Translations under genes and position numbers: made by a program
In this document: piece after piece, positions 7,995 to 16,662 of the stretch
Numbering within the stretch: position 1 is the first letter of the stretch
How the letters are laid out: every line of letters starts with the position of its first letter
Assembly (NCBI GenBank): GCA_038209775.1
Contig: JBBQXK010000002.1
Coordinates: forward strand, 1 to 64,000
Source of the DNA: JBBQXK01 sp038209775
GTDB lineage: Bacteria; Pseudomonadota; Alphaproteobacteria; Rhodobacterales; Rhodobacteraceae
Direction: 5' to 3'
Length of the DNA stretch: 64,000 bases
Notes under the pieces: generated by a model
Seen by the model: only the letters and a program-made list of their open reading frames with translations
The model's database searches: none
What the model was told of the DNA's origin: nothing

Positions 7995-9908
7995 TCAGGC
8001 CGCGACTTCACCGCCATCCATGCGCTGGATCGCCACCACCGCCGGTCGCGGCACGCCGCCTGTGGCAAAGTCGGGCCACAGCGTCGTGGCCTTGTCCAGC
8101 GTGTCGCTGTCTTCCGCCGGATGCTGCACCGACACGAACAGCGTCGTGCCATCGGGGGTAAAGCACGGCCCCGAAGCCTCGGCCCCCAGTGGGCAGGCGA
8201 ACAGCAGTTTCGGCAAACCGCGCGCCGGGCCTTCGGTGTCGATGCCATAGATGCCATCGGCGATGTCGAAATCATTCGCGCCATCCGTCGCCACGAACAT
8301 CCGGCCCCGCGGGTCGAAGCTCAGGTTGTCTGGCGTGACGAACCAGCCGCTTTCCGACGTGGCAGCGTGGAACCGCGACCCATGCTCGGGCACCTTGGGG
8401 TTGCCGCACAGCACGAACAGATCCCAGGCATAGCTGTCCGCCGTATGGTCCGCCTCAGCCCCGGCACCGCCCGGGGGGATCATCTCGACGATATGGCCAT
8501 AGAAATTCTCGGGCCGGGTGTTGACGGCGTTCAGCTTGTCCGCCGTCATCTTCTTGTTCTTTGTCATGATCGCATAGACACGCCCGTTAACCGGGTTGGT
8601 TTCCATATCCTCGGGCCGGTCCATCGGCGTGGCCCCCAGCATATCGGCGGCGAGACGGGTCTTGAGCAGCACCTCGGCCTGGGTGGCAAAGCCGTTCTCG
8701 GCCGTCAGCGGCCCCTGCCCTTGAACCAGCGGCAGCCAGTTCATCGTGCCATCAGCGTTGTAGACCGCAACCGACAGCGTGCCCGTGTCGAGGATATCCT
8801 TGCCCGAGGCCGGGTTCGCCGGATCGTATTTCCCTTCGGACACAAAGCGATAGACGTATTCGAAGTAATCGTCGTCGCCCATGTATACGACAACATGCCC
8901 GTCCTTGTTCAGAACCACGGTTGACGCCTCATGCGCCATCCGCCCCAGCGCCGTGCGCTTGACCGGCATCGACGCGGGATCGTAGGGGTCGATCTCGACG
9001 ACCCAGTCGAAACGGTTCGGCTCGTTCGGTTCCTTCTCGACGTTGAAGCGGTCCTCGAACCGGGCGCGGGAATAATAGTCCGACCCGTCATAGCCATAGC
9101 GTTCCAGCACATCGGCAAACGGCGTCTTGGTGATGTCGCCGCCAAAGGTGTCCGACGCGCCCTCTTCACAGGTCAGCACGGTGCCCCAGGGGGTGAACCC
9201 GCCGCCGCAGTTGTAGTTGGTGCCCTTGACCATGCGTCCATCAGGATCATAGCTGGTCTTCATCCAGTCATGCCCCGCCACCGGACCCGAGATGGCCATC
9301 GGTGTGTCCAGCGTGATGCGGCGGTTCATCGGGCTGTCTTGCACGACGGTCCACACCCCGCCCTCGCGACGTACCTCCACGATGGAATGGCCGATCGCCA
9401 TGTTGCACAGCGCGACCTGTTCGGCGGTCATGCGCTTGGCCCCCTCGTCATCATCGGGCATTGCGTCGAACATCACGTTGAACGACACGTATTCGTTGTT
9501 CACGCACAAAAGACCATTGTCGGAATTCCCCGACCCACGCGGCAACGGCATGAACGCGATGAAATCGCAGTTGTAACCGAACCGCTCGGCCTGCGCCTTG
9601 GCATCCAGCGTGGCCCGGTCAAACGCCGCTTGCCCCGCCTTCATCGGATCGCCCCAGGCCGCCACGACCTCGGCCTTGTAACCGTCGGCGACGTGGTGGG
9701 TCTGGTCGAACACGCGCTTCAACTCGGTGAACTTCAGGCTCGACTGCGCCTCTTGCGCGACGGCCTGGCCCGAGAAAAGCGAGCCTACAAAGCCACCGGC
9801 AGCGACCGCCGACAGGCCCGCCCCGGACCCCAGCAGAAAGCCCCTGCGCGACACGCGGGCGGCGATGACGGAACGGATGTCCTGACTGGAATTGCGACGG
9901 TCTGGCAT
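7995..9908 (-). CDS. phoX: PhoX-family (DUF839) alkaline phosphatase, Tat-exported
   Basis: This 637-residue periplasmic phosphatase releases phosphate from organic esters. The PhoX family uses iron and calcium. A twin-arginine signal (VSRRGFLLGSGAGLSAVAAG, then AQEAQ as the likely cleavage region) is at residues 19-55, fitting folded export. Typical family blocks are visible: NNEYVSFN, GGGFTPWGTVLTCEE, DVLERYGYDGSDYYSR and SGPCFTPDGTTLFVSVQHP. The ATG at 9908, preceded by AAGGGGGA, was preferred over the longer frame because the Tat signal begins just after it. A palindrome 36-50 bases upstream of the start may be its operator. Confidence 0.92.
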   Translation of the reverse strand: MPDRRNSSQDIRSVIAARVSRRGFLLGSGAGLSAVAAGGFVGSLFSGQAVAQEAQSSLKFTELKRVFDQTHHVADGYKAEVVAAWGDPMKAGQAAFDRATLDAKAQAERFGYNCDFIAFMPLPRGSGNSDNGLLCVNNEYVSFNVMFDAMPDDDEGAKRMTAEQVALCNMAIGHSIVEVRREGGVWTVVQDSPMNRRITLDTPMAISGPVAGHDWMKTSYDPDGRMVKGTNYNCGGGFTPWGTVLTCEEGASDTFGGDITKTPFADVLERYGYDGSDYYSRARFEDRFNVEKEPNEPNRFDWVVEIDPYDPASMPVKRTALGRMAHEASTVVLNKDGHVVVYMGDDDYFEYVYRFVSEGKYDPANPASGKDILDTGTLSVAVYNADGTMNWLPLVQGQGPLTAENGFATQAEVLLKTRLAADMLGATPMDRPEDMETNPVNGRVYAIMTKNKKMTADKLNAVNTRPENFYGHIVEMIPPGGAGAEADHTADSYAWDLFVLCGNPKVPEHGSRFHAATSESGWFVTPDNLSFDPRGRMFVATDGANDFDIADGIYGIDTEGPARGLPKLLFACPLGAEASGPCFTPDGTTLFVSVQHPAEDSDTLDKATTLWPDFATGGVPRPAVVAIQRMDGGEVAA

Positions 9909-9930
9909 GGTGGAATCCCCCTTGGCTGGA

Positions 9931-9958
9931 TGACCAAAGGCTAGTGACCAAAGGTCAC
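9931..9958. promoter_or_regulatory. Palindromic operator candidate upstream of phoX
   Basis: Positions 9944-9958 read GTGACCAAAGGTCAC, a perfect 15-base palindrome. The decamer TGACCAAAGG is repeated directly at 9931-9940 and 9945-9954. On the phoX strand a CTGTCAT word, like a Pho-box half-site, lies just beyond at about 9963-9970. The site is in the divergent phoX/ald intergenic region, close to phoX. Which protein binds it is unknown; PhoB and the Lrp/AsnC protein are candidates. Confidence 0.45.
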
Positions 9959-10165
9959 GCGGGAATGACAGCTTCAGCGCCGCGATTCGGGGGCATGGCG
10001 GGATGGAATTTGCGCCCTGACGCAATGGGTCGACAGTATCTGCGGAAAACGATCGCCATCACGCGTTTTTCTTCGCGGATATCCCGGAACCACGCCCCAA
10101 AACCCAAGATCCCGCCACCCCGACAGGCGCAGCATGGTTCCATCACAGGAACCCACGAGGACATC

Positions 10166-11284
10166 ATGCAGATCGGTTGCCCCAAGGAAATCAAGCCGCA
10201 GGAATTTCGTGTGGGCCTCACGCCCGATGCCGCCCGCGAATGCGTGGGACATGGCCACAAGGTCATTGTCGAGGCGGGTGCGGGCCTTGGTGCGGGCTTT
10301 GCCGATGCCGATTATGTCGCGGCCGGCGCGCGCATCGTGGCAATGGCTGCAGAGGTCTTTGCCGAGGCTGATCTGGTCATCAAGGTCAAGGAACCGCAGG
10401 CGGCGGAACGCGCCATGCTGCGGCAGGGGCAGGTGCTGTTCACCTACCTGCATCTGGCCCCCGACCCCGACCAGACGCATGACCTTCTGAAATCCGGTGC
10501 CACCTGCATCGCCTATGAAACCGTGACCGACGCCCGGGGTGGCCTGCCCCTGTTGGCCCCGATGTCCGAGGTTGCGGGCCGGCTTGCGCCGCAGGTGGGC
10601 GCATGGGCGCTGCAAAAGGTGAACGGCGGGCGCGGCGTGCTGATGGGCGGCATCCCGGGCGTGCTGCCCGCCAAGGTGGCCGTGATCGGCGGCGGCGTCG
10701 TTGGCACCCATGCCGCACGGGTGGCGGCCGGCATGGGGGCGGATGTCACCGTGCTCGACCGGTCATTGCCGCGCCTGCGCTATCTGGACGATGTCTATGC
10801 CCGCGACTTCCGCACTGCCTATGCCAGTGCTGCGGCGACGGCGGCGGCGGTGGCCGAGGCTGACATGGTGATCGGCGCCGTGCTGATCCCCGGGGCTGCG
10901 GCCCCGAAACTCGTCACCCGCGCGCAACTGTCAACGATGAAGCCCGGTGCCGCCATCGTCGATGTCGCCATCGACCAGGGCGGCTGTTTTGAGACGTCGC
11001 ACGCCACCACCCATCAGGACCCGACCTATATGGTGGACGGCATCGTGCATTACTGCGTGGCGAACATGCCCGGCGCCGTCGCCCGCACCTCGACCCAGGG
11101 GCTGGGCAATGCCACCTTGCCGTTCCTTCTGGCCCTCGCCGACAAGGGCTGGCGCAAGGCTTGCGCCGACGACCCGCACCTGATGGCCGGCCTCAACGTG
11201 CATGCCGGGCACCTCACCTATGCGGCGGTGGGCGAGGCTTTGGGACTGCCCTCGATCTCGGCTGCCGAGGCTGTCGCGGGCTGA
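10166..11284 (+). CDS. ald: Alanine dehydrogenase
   Basis: This 372-residue NAD-dependent enzyme interconverts L-alanine and pyruvate plus ammonia. It starts MQIGCPKEIKPQEFRVGLTP, the conserved Ald N-terminus that contains the pyruvate-binding Arg. The nucleotide-binding motif VAVIGGGVVGTHAARVAAGM is near residue 172, and the signature FTYLHLAPD and HPR-type substrate residues are present. The ATG at 10166 follows GAGG. It is divergent from phoX and convergent with mscL. Ald genes are commonly under Lrp/AsnC-type control, and such a regulator is encoded nearby. Confidence 0.95.
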   Translation: MQIGCPKEIKPQEFRVGLTPDAARECVGHGHKVIVEAGAGLGAGFADADYVAAGARIVAMAAEVFAEADLVIKVKEPQAAERAMLRQGQVLFTYLHLAPDPDQTHDLLKSGATCIAYETVTDARGGLPLLAPMSEVAGRLAPQVGAWALQKVNGGRGVLMGGIPGVLPAKVAVIGGGVVGTHAARVAAGMGADVTVLDRSLPRLRYLDDVYARDFRTAYASAAATAAAVAEADMVIGAVLIPGAAAPKLVTRAQLSTMKPGAAIVDVAIDQGGCFETSHATTHQDPTYMVDGIVHYCVANMPGAVARTSTQGLGNATLPFLLALADKGWRKACADDPHLMAGLNVHAGHLTYAAVGEALGLPSISAAEAVAG

Positions 11285-11296
11285 TTCGCGGAGGAT

Positions 11297-11400
11297 GGTT
11301 AACGACCCCCCGCGACATCGTCATGCATACGAAGTGTGCATCAAAAGCAGACGGCAGGAAGATACCCTCCTGCCGTCACCCCTGTCAGATTAACACAGCG
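11297..11400. other. Conserved intergenic element, copy A
   Basis: This stretch shares ordered words with a second one at 38394-38498: GGTTAAC, then TGCATAC 25-26 bases later, then TGTGCATC, a hairpin of unrelated sequence, and ATTAACACAGCG exactly 65 bases after TGCATAC in both. In each case the last word lies 11-17 bases from the stop of a minus-strand gene (mscL here). I do not recognise it. It could be a small RNA, a DNA-binding site cluster or a mobile repeat. Confidence 0.5.
11350..11377. terminator. Strong hairpin between ald and mscL
   Basis: GACGGCAGGA at 11350-11359 pairs perfectly with TCCTGCCGTC at 11368-11377 around an 8-base loop. It lies 66 bases after the ald stop and 35 bases after the mscL stop, between convergent genes, so it can serve both strands. 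No clear T-run follows, so terminator identity is tentative. It is also part of the conserved element noted at 11297-11400. Confidence 0.5.
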
Positions 11401-11411
11401 TTTCCAGCAAC

Positions 11412-11843
11412 CTAGCCGCGTGCCTTCAGCGCATCGCGGATTTCCTTCAGCAGGTCCACTTCCGACGGACCCGCAGGTGTCGCCGCCGCCGCCTCGGCTT
11501 CCTTTTTCGTCATCCCGTCCTTCAGCCGGTTGACCGCCTTGACGATCAGGAACACCACCCACGCGATGATGAGAAAGTTGATGCAGGCCGTGATGAACGA
11601 CCCATAGGCAAACACCGGTGCCCCGGCCTCTTTCGCCGCTGCAAGCGATGCAAACTCACCGTCGCCAAGGTTCCAGAACAGGTTGGTGAAATCGACATTG
11701 CCAAGGACAAGGCCGATGACCGGGTTGATAAGGTCGCCCACCAGAGAATTGACGATGGCGGTAAAGGCGGCACCGATGATGATACCGACGGCAAGGTCGA
11801 CGACATTGCCTTTGGCGATGAACGCCTTGAACTCGTTGAGCAT
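11412..11843 (-). CDS. mscL: Large-conductance mechanosensitive channel MscL
   Basis: This 143-residue inner-membrane channel opens under membrane tension to release osmolytes during hypo-osmotic shock. The conserved N-terminal helix and first membrane segment (FKAFIAKGNVVDLAVGIIIG) contain the glycine-rich pore-lining region. The second segment is around ITACINFLIIAWVVFLIVKA, followed by the charged cytoplasmic helix ending in EVDLLKEIRDAL. Length matches the family. It is monocistronic as far as can be seen, with Sua5 ending 167 bases upstream on the same strand. Confidence 0.96.
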   Translation of the reverse strand: MLNEFKAFIAKGNVVDLAVGIIIGAAFTAIVNSLVGDLINPVIGLVLGNVDFTNLFWNLGDGEFASLAAAKEAGAPVFAYGSFITACINFLIIAWVVFLIVKAVNRLKDGMTKKEAEAAAATPAGPSEVDLLKEIRDALKARG

Positions 11844-12009
11844 TCTGGGGTTCCCTGTCCCAAGGGCCGCATTTGCGACCGTGATTTCGTAGCGGGCGCA
11901 CGTCTGGCGCTGACCGATTGTCTACCGCATGGGGCGGCACAATCACCGGGGAAAATGCGCAAACGGGCTGCATGGCACGGAATCCCACCCGCCCGTGCCC
12001 GTTTTCCCG

Positions 12010-12954
12010 TCAGCGCGGTGCGGCAGCGCGGCGCAGACGGTCGTTGATGGCGCGGCCCAGCCCCGCCTCGGGCACCGGGGCCACCGCAATCGCCCCCCCC
12101 GGCCTGGCCAGCGCATCGGCCTGCCGCAGCGCATGAAACAGCGCCGCCGCCGCCTCGGCCAGATCGCCCGATGGTGACAGGTTCAAATCCCCACTCCCCG
12201 GACCGAACCCGATCCACACCTCGCCCGGCAACGGCTGTGATACCCCCAGCCTCAGCGCAGCCACCGGCGCATAATGCGACGCCATCTGTCCCGGGGCCAA
12301 TGGCCGCGCCGGATCTGTCAGCATAACCAGCGGCTTACCCAACACAGCCTCGATCACCTCAACCGGCAACCCCCCCGGTCGCAACAGCCGCACATCGCCG
12401 TCACACAGCCCCAGAATGGTCGACTCCACCCCCACCGCACAGGCGCCGCCATCCACTACGGCGGCAATCCGGCCCCCCAACCCGTCCAGCACATGGCCCG
12501 CCCGGGTGGGTGAAACCCGGCCCGAAGGGTTTGCCGAAGGTGCCGCCAAAGGCCCACCGAACGCGGCCAACAGCGCCTGCGCCACCGGGTGCGCGGGCAC
12601 CCGCAGCGCCACCGTCGGCAGCCCAGCCATAACCAGCGGCGACAGCCCTGTATCATCCCGGACCGGCAGCACCAGCGTCATCGGCCCCGGCCAGAACGCC
12701 GCCGCCAGCGCGTCAGCCACCGCGTCGAACACTGCAAACCGGCGCGCCTGTGCCACACCGGATACATGCACGATCAACGGGTTGAACGATGGCCGCCCCT
12801 TGGCCGCATAGATCCCCGCCACCGCGACATCGCGGCAAGCATCCCCCCCCAGCCCATACACCGTCTCGGTCGGAAACGCGACCAAATGCCCCTGCCGCAG
12901 CAGGTTGGCCGCCTGCGTCAGGTCTTGTACGGATGGCGTCAGCGTATCAGTCAT
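12010..12954 (-). CDS. L-threonylcarbamoyladenylate synthase (Sua5/YwlC type)
   Basis: This 314-residue enzyme makes threonylcarbamoyl-AMP for the t6A37 modification of ANN-decoding tRNAs. The YrdC domain occupies about residues 1-195 with TVYGLGGDA, KGRPSFNPLIVHV and PSANPSGRVSPT. A linker and the C-terminal Sua5 domain (MASHYAPVAALRL onward) distinguish it from short TsaC proteins. The ATG at 12954 has GGAAGG seven bases upstream; an in-frame ATG four codons earlier is the alternative. It is divergent from the acyl-CoA dehydrogenase gene. Confidence 0.93.
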   Translation of the reverse strand: MTDTLTPSVQDLTQAANLLRQGHLVAFPTETVYGLGGDACRDVAVAGIYAAKGRPSFNPLIVHVSGVAQARRFAVFDAVADALAAAFWPGPMTLVLPVRDDTGLSPLVMAGLPTVALRVPAHPVAQALLAAFGGPLAAPSANPSGRVSPTRAGHVLDGLGGRIAAVVDGGACAVGVESTILGLCDGDVRLLRPGGLPVEVIEAVLGKPLVMLTDPARPLAPGQMASHYAPVAALRLGVSQPLPGEVWIGFGPGSGDLNLSPSGDLAEAAAALFHALRQADALARPGGAIAVAPVPEAGLGRAINDRLRRAAAPR

Positions 12955-13069
12955 CGGGCCTTCCATGCACCACCCCCCGTGACGCAGCGTAGCGCTTGAA
13001 CCTGTGCCGGGGCGGGCCACACTCTTCCGCTTATACGCCGAACCGCCATTTTCCAAGCCGGAGAGACCG

Positions 13070-14776
13070 ATGCCCTACCGCGCCCCCCTGTCCGAGTATC
13101 GCTTTCTTCTGGACCATGTGCTTGATTACAAGGCAGTTTACGCCACTGACCTCTTCACTGACGCAACGATGGACACCGTTGACGCCGTCCTGTCCGAGGC
13201 TGGCAGCCTGAGCGAAACCGTCCTCGCCCCCCTGCAACGCATGGGTGACAAGCACCCCGCGCGGCTGGAAAATGGCGTCGTGCGTACCGCGCCCGGCTTT
13301 GCCGAAGGGTATCGCGCGCTGGCCGATGGCGGCTGGATGTCGATCTCTGCCGACCCCGCCAACGGTGGCATGGGCCTGCCGATGGCCGTCGCGTCCTGCG
13401 TGAACGAGATGATCGGGTCGGCCTGCCTTTCGCTGCAGATGAACCCGCTGATGACCCAGGGGCAGATCGAGGCGCTGGAACACCACGCCAGCGATGCCCT
13501 GAAGGCGGTCTACCTTCCGAAACTGGTATCCGGCGAATGGTGCGGCACAATGAACCTCAGCGAACCGCAGGCCGGTTCTGACGTCGGCGCGCTCAGGACC
13601 AAGGCGGAACCGCTGGGCGATGGCAGTTACGCGATCACCGGGCAGAAGATCTATATCTCTTGGGGCGACAACGATTTTACGCCAAACGTCTGCCATCTGG
13701 TGCTGGCCCGCCTGCCCGATGGCCCGGCGGGAACCAAAGGCATCAGCCTGTTCATGGTGCCCAAGTTTATCCCCGACGCCGCAGGCAATCCCGGCAAACG
13801 CAACAGCCTGTCGGTGGTCAGCCTGGAACACAAGCTGGGCCTGCACGGCAGCCCGACCTGCGTGATGCAGTATGACGCGGCGCAGGGCTGGCTGGTCGGC
13901 GGGGCGCACAAGGGGATCGAGGCGATGTTCACCATGATGAACAACGCCCGTCTGGGGGTGGCCGTGCAGGGCGTTGCGGTGGCCGAGGCGGCATGCCAGC
14001 AGGCGCTGGCCTATGCGCTGGACCGCCGTCAGGGCCGCACCCCCGTCAAGGGTGGCAGCGGGGCCATCGCTGAACATGCCGACGTGCGCCGGATGCTGGC
14101 CGAGATGAAGGCCGAAACCGTATCCGCCCGCGCCATTTCCCTGATGTGCGCCGTGGCCATCGACATGGCCCGCGCGACCGGCAGCGACGACTGGCAGGCG
14201 CGCGCGGCACTGTTGACCCCGATTGCCAAGGCTTTCGGCACCGATACCGGCATCCATGTGGCATCCTTGGGCATTCAGGTGCATGGCGGCATGGGGTTCA
14301 TCGAGGAGACGGGTGCCGCGCAATACCTGCGCGACGTGCGGGTGACGGCGATCTATGAGGGCACCAACGGCATTCAGGCGATGGACCTTGTGGGCCGCAA
14401 GATGGCCGACGGCGGTGACGCCGCATTCCGCCTGATCGACGAAATTCAGGCCGGTGCCGAAGGTGCCCGCGCCACCCTGCCCGATCTGGCCGGCCCCGTC
14501 TGGAACGCCGCCGAAGCGCTGCGCGAGGCGACCGAGGCGCTGGTCGCGACCGAGATGAACGACCGTTTCGCGGGGGCCGTGCCCTATCTTTGCGCCTTTG
14601 CCCGGGTGCTGTCTGGCCACATCCACCTGCGCGCCGCCCTTGCCGACCCTGCCCGCCGCGCGCTGTCTGGCGTGGCGATCCTGCGGCTGTTGCCCGGATA
14701 CGCGGCCCATCTGGCACAGGTACGTCAGGGCGCGGCGGGGCTTTATGCGCTGACCGACGCCGATCTTGCGGCGTGA
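13070..14776 (+). CDS. Acyl-CoA dehydrogenase, DmdC-like subfamily
   Basis: This is a 568-residue FAD-dependent acyl-CoA dehydrogenase with the extra C-terminal domain of the long subfamily. It shows MNLSEPQAGSDVGALRTKA (FAD and substrate contact), the IYEGTNGIQAMDL motif near residue 432, and an early segment MPYRAPLSEYRFLLDHVLD. This start is typical of the group that includes 3-methylmercaptopropionyl-CoA dehydrogenase DmdC of marine Rhodobacteraceae; many paralogues have unknown substrates, so that identity is not asserted. The ATG at 13070 follows GGAGAG. Its stop overlaps the GTG start of a metallo-hydrolase gene by four bases. Confidence 0.88.
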   Translation: MPYRAPLSEYRFLLDHVLDYKAVYATDLFTDATMDTVDAVLSEAGSLSETVLAPLQRMGDKHPARLENGVVRTAPGFAEGYRALADGGWMSISADPANGGMGLPMAVASCVNEMIGSACLSLQMNPLMTQGQIEALEHHASDALKAVYLPKLVSGEWCGTMNLSEPQAGSDVGALRTKAEPLGDGSYAITGQKIYISWGDNDFTPNVCHLVLARLPDGPAGTKGISLFMVPKFIPDAAGNPGKRNSLSVVSLEHKLGLHGSPTCVMQYDAAQGWLVGGAHKGIEAMFTMMNNARLGVAVQGVAVAEAACQQALAYALDRRQGRTPVKGGSGAIAEHADVRRMLAEMKAETVSARAISLMCAVAIDMARATGSDDWQARAALLTPIAKAFGTDTGIHVASLGIQVHGGMGFIEETGAAQYLRDVRVTAIYEGTNGIQAMDLVGRKMADGGDAAFRLIDEIQAGAEGARATLPDLAGPVWNAAEALREATEALVATEMNDRFAGAVPYLCAFARVLSGHIHLRAALADPARRALSGVAILRLLPGYAAHLAQVRQGAAGLYALTDADLAA

Positions 14777-15807
14777 CCGCCCCGGCCATCTCCCACCCCT
14801 TCCCCGACCCGCCCGGCCCCGGTCAGGCGGTGACGGTGGCGGAAGGGATCCTGTGGATGCGCATGCCGCTGCCGATGGCGCTGGACCATGTGAATGTCTA
14901 TGCCTTGCAAGATGATGACGGCTGGACGCTGATCGACGCAGGGCTGGGCGGCACGCGGTCGCATGCGGCGTGGGAGGCTCTGCTGACCGGGCCGCTGGCA
15001 GGCCATCCCGTGGCGCGGATGCTGGTCACCCACCACCATCCCGACCATATCGGTGCCGCTGGCTGGTTCCAGTCGCGCGGGGCCAGGCTGATAACCACCC
15101 GCACGGCCTGGCTTTTCGCGCGGATGCTGACCTTGGACGTGCAAACCCGTCCCACGGCGGAAACCGTGGATTTCTGGCGCGCGTCCGGGATGCCGGCCGA
15201 CATGCTGGCCCGCAAGATGACCGAACGCCCGTTCAACTTTGCCGATGTGGTCGACCCCCTCCCGCTTGGCTTTGACCGCATTGCCGACGGGCAAGTATTG
15301 CGGCTGGCGGGGCGCAGGTGGCAGGTGCGTACCGGGAACGGACACGCGCCGGAACAGGCAACATTGTGGTCTCTGGATGACACCCTCGTGCTGGGCGCAG
15401 ACCAGATCCTGCCCGGCATATCGCCCAACATCGGCGTCTATGCCACCGAACCAGACGCCGACCCCTTGGGCGAATGGATCGCCTCTTGCCACAGCTTTCA
15501 GCCCGTCGCGCGCGACGATCACCTCGTGCTGCCGGGCCACAAGCTGCCCTTCACCGGCCTGCCGATCCGCCTGACCCAGATGATCGTGAACCATGAGGGT
15601 GCGCTGGCCCGCCTGACGGACCATCTGCGCCAAGGGCCCGCGGCCGCCTGCGATTGCTTCACCGCGATCTTCCGGCGTGACATCGGCGGCGGCGAATACG
15701 GTCTGGCGCTGATCGAGGCAGTGGCGCACCTGAACCACCTTGCCCGCCTTGGACAGGCGCACCGGATGCGCCGCGACGATGGCGCGTGGGTGTGGTCGGT
15801 TCCGTGA
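14773..15807 (+). CDS. MBL-fold metallo-hydrolase
   Basis: This 344-residue metallo-beta-lactamase-fold hydrolase has the metal-binding signature THHHPDHIG at about residues 82-90, preceded by a TLIDAGLGG strand, and a downstream HAPEQATLW that supplies a further His. The best start is the GTG at 14773, whose last bases overlap the TGA of the acyl-CoA dehydrogenase (GTGA), implying translational coupling. The upstream open frame lies inside the dehydrogenase gene and was discarded. A thioesterase-like role on an acyl-CoA product fits the coupling but is inference. Confidence 0.87.
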   Translation: MTAPAISHPFPDPPGPGQAVTVAEGILWMRMPLPMALDHVNVYALQDDDGWTLIDAGLGGTRSHAAWEALLTGPLAGHPVARMLVTHHHPDHIGAAGWFQSRGARLITTRTAWLFARMLTLDVQTRPTAETVDFWRASGMPADMLARKMTERPFNFADVVDPLPLGFDRIADGQVLRLAGRRWQVRTGNGHAPEQATLWSLDDTLVLGADQILPGISPNIGVYATEPDADPLGEWIASCHSFQPVARDDHLVLPGHKLPFTGLPIRLTQMIVNHEGALARLTDHLRQGPAAACDCFTAIFRRDIGGGEYGLALIEAVAHLNHLARLGQAHRMRRDDGAWVWSVP

Positions 15808-15877
15808 CGCCCCCCGTGACAGCGGTCAGCGAATCCGCTAGGACCGGGACAAGACGCGCACAGCATGGGGATACGAC

Positions 15878-16030
15878 ATGGCCGGCCAGCATCACGACGG
15901 CGACCACAAACCGGGCAGCATGGACATCCGGGTTCAGGAAAAGACCTTTGCGGGCTTCATCCGCATGGTCACCTGGGGCATCGGCATCAGCGTCGGCCTG
16001 TTGATCTTTGCCGCCCTTGTGAACGCGTGA
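15878..16030 (+). CDS. aa3-type cytochrome c oxidase subunit IV (small)
   Basis: This 50-residue gene encodes a short His/Asp-rich N-terminus (MAGQHHDGDHKPGSMDIRVQ), then EKTFAGFIRMVTWG leading into a single membrane helix (about residues 31-48) and a short tail. It closely resembles the non-essential subunit IV of Paracoccus-type aa3 oxidase (residues MDIR and TFAGFI are shared). Because it is so short it could easily be missed. It is not next to other oxidase genes. Its TGA overlaps a GTG at 16027, which may start the following lipoprotein gene. Confidence 0.9.
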   Translation: MAGQHHDGDHKPGSMDIRVQEKTFAGFIRMVTWGIGISVGLLIFAALVNA

Positions 16031-16662
16031 ACCGGACCGTTCCCGGCATGTTCCGTGTTTTCGCGTGGATCGCCGTCGCGCTGACCCTGACCGCCTGTGG
16101 CGCGGCCGAGCCGAAATGGGCACCCCAGGAACAGGTGCAGGCGGCGCGCTATGTCCACCCCGGTCCACCCAGCATCACGCTGTTCACCGTGATCTCGACG
16201 CAAAGCGGCAACGGCGCACATGCGGGCCTGATGATCAACGCGGATGAGCGTGTGATGTTCGACCCCGCAGGTACCTGGCAGCACCCGCGCCTGCCCGAAC
16301 GCAACGACGTGCATTACGGCCTGACGCCCAAGATGGTGAGTTACTACATCGACTACCACGCCCGCGAAACCTATGACGTGGTCGAGCAAACCCTTGTGGT
16401 GTCGCCGGAAGTCGCGGCGCTGGTCAAGCGGCGTGTGGTGGAATACGGCGCGGTGCCAAAAACGCAATGCACCGTTGCCATCTCCAAGATCCTGCGCGGC
16501 GTCCCGGGGTTTGAAAGTCTGCCGCAGACCTGGTTCCCCAAGATCCTGATGGAGGCGTTTGGCGAACTGCCCGGTGTGACGTCCCGCAAGATCACTGATG
16601 ACGATGCCGACAACAACCACGGTGTGCTTCTGGTGCAGGCGGGCGATCCCGCGTTGCAGTGA
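16027..16662 (+). CDS. Putative lipoprotein of unknown function
   Basis: This protein of about 211 residues begins with a lipoprotein signal whose lipobox is LTAC (Cys24 if the GTG at 16027 is the start, Cys17 if the ATG at 16048 is used). The mature part contains GPPSITLFTVISTQSGNGAH, MINADERVMFDPAGTW and a paired aromatic segment VSYYIDYHARETYDVV. These patterns recall small cell-envelope proteins of Rhodobacteraceae; I do not recognise a characterised family. The GTG was chosen because GTGA couples it to the CoxIV peptide. It overlaps the acetyltransferase start the same way. Confidence 0.78.
   Translation: MNRTVPGMFRVFAWIAVALTLTACGAAEPKWAPQEQVQAARYVHPGPPSITLFTVISTQSGNGAHAGLMINADERVMFDPAGTWQHPRLPERNDVHYGLTPKMVSYYIDYHARETYDVVEQTLVVSPEVAALVKRRVVEYGAVPKTQCTVAISKILRGVPGFESLPQTWFPKILMEAFGELPGVTSRKITDDDADNNHGVLLVQAGDPALQ

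Noticed and set aside
12150..12200. TTCAAATCC-like word resembling a tRNA T-arm
   Set aside because: It is inside the Sua5 coding region and no cloverleaf can be drawn around it.
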